A stretch of DNA of 64,000 nucleotides, taken from the NCBI GenBank assembly GCA_030674185.1, contig JAPXFY010000015.1, positions 23,280,986 to 23,344,985 of the forward strand, read 5' to 3'. Position 1 is the stretch's first letter; every line of letters begins with the position of its first letter. Below the pieces are notes generated by a model. That model saw nothing but the letters and a program-made list of their open reading frames with translations. It ran no database searches and was not told the origin of the DNA. The stretch is from Monoplex corrugatus. Its lineage: Eukaryota > Mollusca > Gastropoda > Littorinimorpha > Ranellidae. Position numbers and translations under genes: made by a program. Positions 54,779 through 64,000 of this stretch are shown here, piece by piece.

Positions 54779-55370
54779 ACACGCGCACGCGTTTAGTTGG
54801 TGGCGTTACATTACCTGAGAGGCCAAGTGATTGACACAATTTTGGCGCATGAGGAAATGGCACATCGCTGGCTATGGGCTGTGTGCAGATGACGTCACTC
54901 CATTCCGGCAGGAGTTACTTTTTTCTATGGACGCCACAATGCGAACTCAAGCATGGTGACGATCGTTGGTGTTAAAAATATCAGAAAAGCTCAATCCAAG
55001 GGAGAAATAAAATAAAGTGGATATGATGGAGTTTATCCATATGAAATTCTTAAACAATCATGGTCTGCGCACCCAAACAATCTTTCTGATGAAGGCCAAA
55101 ATATATCGGCATCATCAATTATTTTGTTTACGAGATGAGCGCTTACAATGAAGACGACTTCGGGGAGTGTGTATGTCTGTTTTGCTTTTGCAGACTAGGG
55201 GAATATGTGCCCATGATTGTTTGTGATAGTACTGCCCATTGGCATGTGTTGAACTGAAAACAACTCTAATGGGCTCATCATGCTTTTGCCCAGATTGTGC
55301 ATCACAAAAGGAATCTAATCTTAAGAGGCAGAAAGAGCAATTTGTTGATCTGACCAGATACCTAAGCATG
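54777..55370. other. Unassigned sequence
   Basis: No convincing feature between the two microsatellites. Confidence 0.3.
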
Positions 55371-55371
55371 T

Positions 55372-55372
<1 letters not shown>

Positions 55373-55456
<84 letters not shown>

Positions 55457-55497
55457 TGTGTTTGTGTGTGTGTGTGTATTTGTGTGTGTGTGTGTTA
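55373..55497. repeat. (GT)n microsatellite
   Basis: Near-pure GT array with TTTGTG interruptions at the end. Confidence 0.98.
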
Positions 55498-55559
55498 GAT
55501 CTTTTGCATAAACTCACTGTGTGTGTGTTTACATTTGTTTCCACAGCTTTCAGTGTTAT

Positions 55560-56421
55560 TTTGTGATTGAAGATTATGTTTTGTTCTTACAACAGAGATG
55601 TACATTGCGGAAACACGATTACAAATGAAAAAAGCAATATTGCTGCCATTTCTTTTTATGAAACAATGGAACACATATTAGCAAGAGCAAATGACACTAT
55701 TACAATCAAGCGCTGTTATCTGTTCCTCAGCATGATTAAATAGTAATTCTAGCTGCAGAGAATTTCGTATTTTCTGCAAACATTCCAATCAGATGTTCAA
55801 CGTGAAACTGTAAGCATTGTAGATTTCTTGTTGATTCAGTAGAAGTTGACCATTTGTGAAAGCAGGAATTTTTTTCTTTAGCTCCTTGCATGGTGACTTG
55901 TTCAAATATATCAAAACCTGCCTGCCAAAACAGTATCATTTGAGAGACAGTTGTTTAAATATCCCCACTGTTCACATATTTTTGTCTGTAATCTTGCTAC
56001 CCTATCATTTGGATGTAAAATAAATATGTTCCTGTCGTGTAACTGATATGAGGTATTTGCGTTATCATGTGACCATGTCAGTGCACTTGTGTCTGAACTA
56101 GATCTCTCAAATAATATTTCAAAACAGTCAATTACTGATGTGCCATTGCCATGGATATGCCTTGAATTGAACTGGCAAATTCATACAAATACTAGCTCTA
56201 TCTGACTAAAGAACCAGTGGTTTATGCCTGGATCACAGTTTATGCGGGGTAGGTGAGAAACAAGAAAATCAATCAAAAGTGACAGTGCTTTGCAACATCA
56301 ATTTCAAAGCCATGGGTCTCAAAACTTTGAGCATAAACCCCCAATCACGTGAATCAAAGGCTTTTGAAATCAATATACATAAAAACCTGGGATATCATTC
56401 TCATTTAAATAATTTATCAAA
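55560..56421. other. Unassigned, possible decayed LINE sequence
   Basis: It lies downstream of an L1/Tx1-like RT fragment on the minus strand. A few protein-like stretches (e.g. minus 55939-55736) might be its decayed continuation, but no motif supports this. Confidence 0.3.
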
Positions 56422-56980
56422 TCATATATCAATTTTTATAGTGTTTCCTATATATCTATTTGGTATGAAACCTGTCTGATCTTCATTGATAAGCTTCGGT
56501 AAAACTTTTTTGATTCTGTTTGAAATACATGCCACGCCTACTTTATACACAGCGGCAGGGAGACAGATGGGACGCCAATTTTCTTGTATTGTTAATTCTT
56601 TATATTTGTCACCTTTTGGGATGCAAGTGATCAATCCTTCTTTCTGTGTTGTGCAAGGTGCTCCATCTCTGTAAGCCTCACTCAGTGATTTCACTAGAAA
56701 TGGCCCGACTTGTTTCCAGAAAAAGTAAACAAAATTCTTCAGTAGCTCCGTCTGTACCCAGACTTTTGTCATTTTTCATGTTTTTTGGGTGCTATGTCTG
56801 CTTTGTTTATTTGTTATTTCACCAGCCAACAATCGTTTTTCTTCGTTTGATATTTTGGGTATCGTTCCAACAAGGTTTTCTATTTCACAATCTGCAAAGA
56901 GTCTTTTCTTATATAGAGTTTTAAAAAAAGTTTTAACTTCATCAAGTATATCTTGCTTTTATGACATTGGATTAAAATAA
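56422..56980 (-). mobile_element. L1/Tx1-like LINE reverse transcriptase fragment
   Basis: The minus-strand frame (56772-56422) has KEGLITCIPKGDKYKELTIQ, ENWRPICLPAAVYKVGVACI and INEDQTGFIPNRYIGNTI. These are the fingers/palm RT blocks of L1/Tx1 LINEs (x-I-x-L-I-P-K; N-[WY]-R-P-I-[ST]-L-x-x-x-x-Y-K; E-x-Q-x-G-F-x-x-x-R-x-I). It is a different family from A, B and the CR1/L2-like element. Frames break on both sides. Confidence 0.75.
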
Positions 56981-57100
56981 TTCTTCAGTCCAATTTTCAG
57001 TCTATTTTTCAAAGTCATAAAGCATAAAAATGACAGTTTATCGTAAGAATAAACATTAGCTTGTGTACGAGTGATGACTGAATCCAACTTGTACTCTCAT

Positions 57101-57103
<3 letters not shown>

Positions 57104-57180
<77 letters not shown>

Positions 57181-57224
57181 ACAACACACAAAAACACACA
57201 CACATACGCACAAATTAACAAGCA

Positions 57225-57306
<82 letters not shown>

Positions 57307-57335
57307 ACACAAAACACACACACACAAACGCACAC
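57104..57335. repeat. (CA)n microsatellite pair
   Basis: Two long CA arrays separated by a degenerate segment. Confidence 0.95.
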
Positions 57336-57589
57336 ATTCTCCTTTTGTCTGTCTCTGTCTGTCTGTTTCTGTCTTTGTCTCTCTCTGTCTGCATGTCTGT
57401 CTCTCTCTCTCTCTACCGCCCCCCCCCCCCCCCCCCATGCGCATGCGTGTGCACACGAGTTCGTTGAGCACACATTTTCACGGTTTTGTGACTATTTTTT
57501 AATAGCAAGAAGTGTTCAGTCAGTAAGTGTGCGTGATGCGCTGTACGCCTGCCCACACAAATGCTCAAACCTTGTTTTCATACGAATTT

Positions 57590-57920
57590 ATCTTTTGTTG
57601 CTGCAAGCACATCTCCTACCTTTCACTGCACAAAACCGTCCAATATTTTCGCCCTGGGTCTACCTGATGCTCTTTTCCTCTCCAGCTTTCATATTGTGTC
57701 TAGGTGCTCAAATTTCTTTTGCCTCATAAAATGTTCTATAAACGGTGCTTGTCTTTTCCTAATCTTCTTCATTAATGTTCTTTTAGTGTTTGCCTCTTTT
57801 CAACACTGTCTCGTTTGTTTTCTTTGCTGCCCATGGAATTCTTAACATTCTTCTTAGAAACCACATTTCAGATGCCTCAATCCTGTTCTGATTTTGTGTG
57901 TCGATAGTCCACGCCATAAT
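57590..57920 (-). mobile_element. Non-LTR retrotransposon family A, 3' fragment
   Basis: The minus strand has MWFLRRMLRIPWAAKKTNET (58055-57783 frame) and the downstream block as in the 1501-3849 copy. The (ATC)n tail is missing and both ends are truncated. Confidence 0.75.
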
Positions 57921-57984
57921 GGTCAGATATACGGAAAATCGCGAGATTATATACACGAATCTATTAATGTGTTGACGTGATCTT

Positions 57985-58095
57985 CTTTTCCAGTGCTTTT
58001 GAGGATGTCGGCGAGGTGTTGTGTGTATTTTGAGTAGTGATAGTCCTGATATCACTCAGCGCAGCTGGCTGGGCTTTAAACGTTAATAATAATGA
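57985..58095 (+). mobile_element. SINE tail fragment of the 12401 family
   Basis: TAGTCCTGATATCACTCAGC and GGCTGGGCTTTAAACGTTAA resemble the 3' part of 12401-12875, followed by an AAT-type tail. Confidence 0.45.
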
Positions 58096-58194
58096 TCTTA
58101 AGAATGCTAGTGATGTGGTTGAGATAGTTGTTTGCTATGAGCAAACAGAACCTTTCAGCTTCATTGTTTAGAAGGAGGTCATCCAGTATTTGAA

Positions 58195-58233
58195 TAGGGC
58201 GTGCATGCGTGCGTGTGTGCGTGTGTGCGTACA

Positions 58234-58306
<73 letters not shown>
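58195..58306. repeat. (GT)n microsatellite
   Basis: Near-pure GT array with GTGC units at the start. Confidence 0.97.
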
Positions 58307-58310
<4 letters not shown>

Positions 58311-58340
58311 TTTCGTGCTCACTCATTAGCATGTGGCATG

Positions 58341-58382
58341 AGGGGGGGGGGAGAGAGAGAGAGCGAGAGAGAGAGAGAGAGG
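58341..58382. repeat. G-run and (GA)n
   Basis: About ten Gs then GA dinucleotides. Confidence 0.9.
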
Positions 58383-59062
58383 AAAGCGTGGTTACAAGAT
58401 CACAAGACAGCCTGTCTTAAAGCTTTGTCGCACTCTTCTCTGACTGCTTGGCTGTTTATGACGTTTATCCAAGTTCTGTCTGTCTGGCTGTTCACGACTT
58501 GCTGAATTGAAGTGACTACTGGCTGGCTGGTTGACTGACTCACAGCACTTCAGTGGGCTCACAGTAAATATGTCTTATCAGATGCTTTGATATTAATGTT
58601 TTGTTTCCTTAACTTGAAAACAGATTGGTTCATTTTCCAAGTCGTTTTAGTAAGGCTTATCTTTTTCAGTCACAATCACCCTCTTCCCCCCAAAAGGGAG
58701 ATTGTTTTATACCAACCAGAGAATGTGTCACAGTTTCTGTATCCATGATTTTCTCAGCTGTATGTATGGCTTTTTCGAAATTATGGTCAAAGGTGTGGAT
58801 TGCTCAGGAGTCTTAAAATGTAAATTTGGAGGGTAGGAAGGTAAGGTGCCATGGTCAAGGTCATAAGGACAACAACAAAAAAGGCTTAAAATGAGCATTT
58901 TTTTTCCAATGAACAGTACTTTCTGAGTCCAAAATAATTTAATTCCAGTTTCACTGTTATGGTGTTTTACCATTTTCCTCACTACACGTCAAAAGTTATC
59001 ACGTTTGAAGTTTGCGCAAGGATACGGTGACTCATATTCAAGTTCAGTTACGTGTTTCTGAC

Positions 59063-59493
59063 TGCCATATCTGAAAGGAACCAGAAAAAAATACGAAAGA
59101 AGAATACGAACGCGTATTTGATACAACAAGGCAAGACAGGCGCAAATTTTCGGGCGACTGGCCTTTGTCAAGCGTAAGATTACAAACGAACAAACACCAG
59201 ATACAAAAACTATGAGAGAAAGACTGAAACTTCTCTGCTGCTGTGTCCAATGTGATTCCTTTTCTCACACTGGACACAGCAGCAGGGAAGTTTCAGTCTT
59301 TCTCTCATAATTTTTGTATCTGGTGTTTGTTTGTTTGTAAACTTACGTTTGACAAAGGCTAGTTGGCCAAAAATTTGCGCCTGTCTTGTCTTGTCGTATT
59401 AAATAGGCGTTCGTATTCTTCTTTCGTGTTTTTTCTGGTTCCTGTTTGCTTGAACGTGGGCAGTCACACTTGTTTTGGATGCCATATCTGAAA
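59063..59493. mobile_element. Long hairpin (foldback) element with 14-bp direct repeats
   Basis: Outer direct repeats TGCCATATCTGAAA lie at 59063-59076 and 59480-59493. Inside, 59077-59442 is one large inverted repeat: the arm from GGAACCAGAAAAAAATACGA to the centre is the near-perfect reverse complement of the arm ending in GGTTCC. Arms are about 170-185 bp with a loop of roughly 10 bp near 59264-59272. A further 37 bp follow the right arm before the second direct repeat. No protein is encoded. Confidence 0.9.
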
Positions 59494-59689
59494 CAAAAAA
59501 TGTCAAAAATGTAAGGAATTTACTTTTAAAATTATCTCGCAAGCAAAAGTTATTCTTTGTAATTATATCTGATTTCCTTCTTCAGTGTGTGTCAACACAA
59601 TATAACGAAAGCCTGGTTTTCACTATCTTCCATTTCTGACAGAAACCGAACTTGAAGAAATTGATCAATACATATTGACATGAACAGTC

Positions 59690-62279
59690 AGGTATCATGA
59701 TCATTCTAGGTGACATCAATGTCCACTATGACAACACTCACCGTTATGACACAAGACATATCATCAACTCTCTGTCCAATCACAATATGACTCAACACAT
59801 TTCTGAACCAACCCATCAAAAAGGTCACATTCTTGACTGGATCATTTCTCGTGATCACCACAATTCCGCTACTGACAACTGCTTAGTTCTTTCTACCCAT
59901 CTAACTTCAGCCCTTCCATCTGACCACTCTGCAATTCTCTGTTCTCTCGACATTTCTCCTCCTTCCCGTACCATGCGCACAGTGACTCGACGCAATCTCA
60001 AATCTATCGACCTCTCCACATTTTCATCTGATGCCTCCCGTCTCCTTTCTGAAAAGTCACATAACCTTGCCGATGAATTCTATACTACTCTCCACCATCT
60101 TCTGGACACTCATGCTCCAGCCACAACCCGTCCTTTACCTGACCGCCCCCCTACCCCCTGGCTCACTCATGAGATCGCCTGTGCAAAACGTGCCCGCCGC
60201 AGAGCAGAGCGCCGCTGGCGCAAATCCAAACTCACTGTACACAGGCAACTTTTCCAAGCCTCTAAAACAAAAGTATCCACCCTCATTGCATCAGCAAAAA
60301 CAAGCTATTTCCAAACCAAAATCCTGAATGCCTCTTCTTCAAAAGAACTCTTTACAACCATGAATCATCTCCTTGGCACACGAAAAGATTTACCTCTCCC
60401 AACAAAACATACAAATGAAGAACTCCCATCTGTATTCTCCAACTATTTCACCACCAAAATACAAACTCTTCGTGACAGGCTTGACAGGACACCCTGTCAA
60501 CCATGCCCACCTGACCCTTCCTTCTCTGGCACACCTCTTACTACTTTTAACCCAGTCTCACAAGAAGAAATTCTCAACACAATCAGATCCATGTCGTTCA
60601 AAACCTGCGAACTGGATCCTCTTCCAGGTTCTCTCTACGCCGACTGTCTCCCTACTCTCCTCCCATTCATCACTGACATCATCAACACTTCTCTTCAAAC
60701 TGGAACTGTCCCTGATTCTTTCAAGTCTGCTATTGTTCACCCTCTCCTCAAGAAACACAATTTAGATCCAAATGAACTGAAAAATTACCGGCCTATCTCT
60801 AATCTCTCTTTCTTGTCAAAACTCCTTGAAAAAGTCGTCCTCAACCAGCTGAACTCTCACCTGTCTGCCAACAATCTCCTCAATCCTTTCCAGTCAGCCT
60901 ACCGCCAGTGCCATAGCACTGAAACTGCCCTACTACACATTCTCAACAATCTCCTCCTTGCAACTGATACTGGCAAAGTCTCTCTCCTCACACTCCTTGA
61001 TCTGTCTGCAGCCTTTGATACCATTGATCATGGTATTCTCCTTTCTAGACTTCATCATACTTTTGGCATCTCTGACATTGCTCTGTCTTGGTTCACTTCA
61101 TACCTATCCAACAGAAAACAAACCGTTCTCATCAATGGCACTTACTCTCAACCTGCATACCTGACCTGTGGTGTTCCACAAGGATCTGTCCTTGGCCCTG
61201 TTCTTTTCACTCTTTACACCTCCCCCCTGTCCACCATCATCAACTCCCATTCTATAAAACACCACTTCTATGCTGATGACACCCAACTTCAAGACAGTGA
61301 CTCACCTGATAATATACAGCGCCTGTTGACTCGCACCACTGAGTGTTACTCGGACATTAAGAACTGGATGACACACAATAGACTTCAGCTTAATGACGAC
61401 AAAACAGAAGCTATCCTCATTGGCACCCGTCAGAAACTTTCTCAGCTGCCTCCTCTTTCTCTCCCATTATGTAACACATCAGTCCCAATTTCTGATTCAG
61501 CTAAAAACCTTGGTGTCTGCATTGACTCTACCCTCTCCATGAACAACTTTGTTTCTCAAACTGCCAGATCCTGCTACTATCATCTCCATCGTATAAGGCT
61601 GATCAGGAAGTATCTCTCTGTCGAAACAACTGCAAAACTCGTTCTCTCCTTCATAATGTCTCGCATTGACTATTGCAATTCACTCCTGTCTGGTCTTCCT
61701 GCCTCCACCATTCACATCCTACAGCGCATTCAAAACAATGCTGTACGCCTTGTACTCAAAAAGAAAAAAGCTGACCACATATCTCCTCTCCTGGCACAAC
61801 TTCACTGGCTCCCTGTATCAAAGCGCATACAGTACAAACTAGACACCATGTGCTACAAAAGCCTCAATAACGCAGCCCCCGATTACCTGTCAAGCCTACT
61901 TGAGATCTATCTTCCCTCACGTACCCTCCGCTCTGCCTCCGATCCTCTGACTTTTCGCTTTCCATGCACTAAGCTCAATACCTATGGTCCACGAGCCTTC
62001 TCTGTTTCTGGTCCACTCTCCTGGAACAAACTTCCTCTCTCAGTCCGTCAGCAACCTACTTTTGTCTCCTTCAAGTCCGCTCTCAAAACTCACCTTTTCT
62101 CCTCTGCATAAAATCCTAACCTCACTCAACCCCCCCCCCCCTCTCTGCAGCCTGTCTCCGCTCGGAGGGAATCACATGGTTATAATATATAATTGTATAT
62201 GCTATGCTCTCTATAATTTTCCATTGGTTTTATTCTTGCTTTTATTGCTTTTATTCTTTCTCCCCATTTATAGCCATGC

Positions 62280-62356
<77 letters not shown>

Positions 62357-62472
62357 CGTGTGTGTGCGTGCGTGCGTGCGTGCGTGCTTGCGTGTGTGTC
62401 TGCTTCAGCGCTTAGATTTGATTTTATCAAGATTTTGTGCTATATAAATATTGTAATTATTATTATTATTTA
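59690..62472 (+). mobile_element. CR1/L2-like LINE, long copy with an 804-codon open frame
   Basis: The frame from 59697 to the stop at 62109-62111 encodes the C-terminal part of an AP endonuclease (LGDINVHYD at the start; SDHSAIL near residue 82), then a full reverse transcriptase: NYRPISNLSFLSKLLEKVV (about 362), LLDLSAAFDTIDH (about 432-444), GVPQGSVLGPVLF (about 497) and an intact FYADDTQLQ (about 523). It ends KSALKTHLFSSA. A TGA at 59676 in the same frame and the lack of the first endonuclease blocks show that the 5' end is truncated, so it is not autonomous as it stands. The 3' UTR holds a poly-C run, a (GT)n array (62278-62400) and an (ATT)n tail. Confidence 0.92.
62278..62400. repeat. 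(GT)n array inside the LINE 3' UTR
   Basis: Follows GCCATGCG. The same position in the 36529 copy has a shorter, differently interrupted GT array. Confidence 0.95.
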
Positions 62473-62900
62473 ATAGACTTTGTTCTGATGTATATTTCGA
62501 AAAGTGCTTCCTCAAAATATTAAGGAATTTGTTCTGTGCTCAGGAGAAAAAAATCATTTTTTCACGCCAGATCTACATTTGTAAAGACTAATTCCAGCAA
62601 TGTGCGATGCACAAAAAAGTCAATAGTCAAGTATAAGCATGGCTACTGTCTTCCGTCTGTATTTTGAAGCGAGACCACGAATCACACGGTGATGTTGCTT
62701 TGAACATTCATTGACCTGTTTGAAGGGGTGTAAGATCACATAGATGTAATGAAAAGTTTACATTTAAGCGCTTAAGCAGCATTTTCCCAGGTGAGACAAA
62801 ATGATAATAATTGCAGGTATTTATATGGCACCATTACGTGACAATTTAAATCAAAGCGCACCCAAGCACCAGACATACACATGCAATCAACGCAGACCAC
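62473..62900. other. Unassigned sequence
   Basis: Nothing recognised between the LINE tail and the next CA array. Confidence 0.3.
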
Positions 62901-62905
62901 CTTAC

Positions 62906-62908
<3 letters not shown>

Positions 62909-62970
<62 letters not shown>

Positions 62971-62983
62971 CACAACACAACAC

Positions 62984-63068
<85 letters not shown>
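62909..63068. repeat. (CA)n microsatellite
   Basis: Interrupted CA array with CAACA units in the middle. Confidence 0.95.
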
Positions 63069-63070
<2 letters not shown>

Positions 63071-63207
63071 ATGGAAAGAGGCAGTTGCAGTATCTATTGT
63101 TGGAAAAAGATGTGGGTTTTTAAATTCGATTCAAAACTCAGTACTGACAGTTCTCTCCCCTACTTTTCCCCGCATCCTGAGTATTTGTATGGGTTAGTAA
63201 TAAAATC

Positions 63208-63238
63208 ACAAAACAACAACAACAACAACAACAACAAA
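63208..63238. repeat. (AAC)n microsatellite
   Basis: About nine AAC units, possibly a SINE/LINE tail, but no body was recognised upstream. Confidence 0.85.
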
Positions 63239-63494
63239 AATCAGTCATTCAAAATTAGATTATGAAATTTGTTAGAACTGATTAAAAACACCTTGGACTA
63301 GTTTGTGAAAATGTATGAAACTTTACTATTGAAAACTGGATGTTCTGTGATTAAGCAAAAAATATCTATAATTTCAGTTTCATAATGAAGCACACTTTTT
63401 CTTACTGAAGCTGAAAAAACTCACTAAGCTGGAAAACATCTTTGTGTACGTAGAATAACCAAAGAAGTGTCTAATTCTCGATTTGGATACTGTA

Positions 63495-63538
63495 CACACG
63501 CACGCACGCGCGTGCGCGCGCACACACACACATACACA

Positions 63539-63596
<58 letters not shown>

Positions 63597-63612
63597 CGTA
63601 CGCACGCACGCA

Positions 63613-63652
<40 letters not shown>

Positions 63653-63656
63653 AAAC
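63495..63656. repeat. (CG)n/(CA)n microsatellite
   Basis: CA arrays with CGCACG segments at the start and middle. Confidence 0.95.
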
Positions 63657-63894
63657 ACACATGATATTATGTGCATATTTTCATAATAATCCCAGGTAAA
63701 TACGCTAAAGAAAGAAGTCACGATCAATGTGTTTGCTGGAAAATAACACTGAGAAATAATTGCCTGGAAATAAAATTAAGACGTAATTGTATCACAATGT
63801 ATCTGTCTTTATTATATTACTGTAATTATTAGCATTATCATCGGGCTATCGTTATTTCTGTTATCATTATCATTATTAGGCCTAGGTTTATAGG

Positions 63895-64000
63895 GTAGAC
63901 TCAGGGAGAGAATGCTGGACGGACTTGCAGAGTGGCTGGGGATGAAGAGGGTGCTGGGTGCAACTTGAGATAGAGATGGCTGGAAGTCCATGGTTGCCAA
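63895..64000 (+). mobile_element. Non-LTR retrotransposon family A, 3' fragment at the window edge
   Basis: GAATGCTGGACGGACTTGCA and CGAGATAG/GAGATAGAGATGGCTGG are the + strand version of the last coding block of family A (compare the reverse complement at 31080-31180). The (GAT)n tail would lie just beyond base 64000. Confidence 0.8.

Noticed and set aside
7264..63727. Many long open frames of alternating Thr-His, Cys-Val or Val-Cys residues
   Set aside because: They are translations of (CA)n/(GT)n arrays, with no other coding sign.

Overview
This window is eukaryotic genomic DNA: about 64 kb of intron-rich, repeat-dense sequence with long (GT)n/(CA)n arrays, several non-LTR retrotransposon families, tRNA-derived SINEs and one decayed Gypsy-type LTR element. 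There are no operons or prokaryotic signals. The repeat composition and the neprilysin-like gene suggest a marine invertebrate, most likely a mollusc and possibly a gastropod. That assignment is an inference from family resemblance, not from a database match.

Only one host gene can be read with confidence. It is on the + strand, in ten consecutive exons from 6039 to the stop codon at 38791, and encodes the C-terminal 267 residues of an M13 (neprilysin / endothelin-converting-enzyme) protein. All ten exons have GT-AG boundaries and compatible phases, and none contains a stop or frameshift. The residues that make M13 proteins zinc peptidases are nevertheless replaced: HExxH reads HELTS, GENIAD reads HSNIAD, and the C-terminal catalytic His is Arg. 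The gene therefore looks like an intact, expressed-type pseudopeptidase. Its N-terminal part (roughly two thirds of a normal M13 protein) was not found and probably lies upstream of base 1. The ninth exon (26812-26885) uses a 3' splice site whose expected polypyrimidine tract is instead a (GT)n array, and nearly all long dinucleotide arrays inside the gene are (GT)n on the sense strand.

Region by region: 432-4080 is a nested pair of non-LTR retrotransposons on the minus strand (family A inserted into family B with a 7-bp target duplication). 6039-38791 is the M13 gene; its introns hold SINEs, further family A and B copies, a piggyBac-like N-terminal fragment, two blocks of longer tandem repeats and a 5'-truncated CR1/L2-like LINE (36529-38195). 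38800-42880 is microsatellite and unrecognised sequence. 42880-45740 joins the 5' end of a family A element to a second, unrelated non-LTR element. 47278-51375 is a minus-strand Gypsy-type element with short LTRs, lacking RNase H. 52419-53776 holds minus-strand LINE RNase H sequence split by a SINE with a perfect 12-bp target duplication. 56422-56980 is an L1/Tx1-like reverse transcriptase fragment. 59063-59493 is a long near-perfect hairpin element flanked by 14-bp direct repeats. 59690-62472 is a longer, nearly identical relative of the LINE at 36529. The window ends inside another family A fragment.

SINE heads resemble tRNAs but no true tRNA, rRNA or CRISPR array was seen. Stretches with no entry, or entered as unassigned, showed no convincing coding or structural signal by eye.
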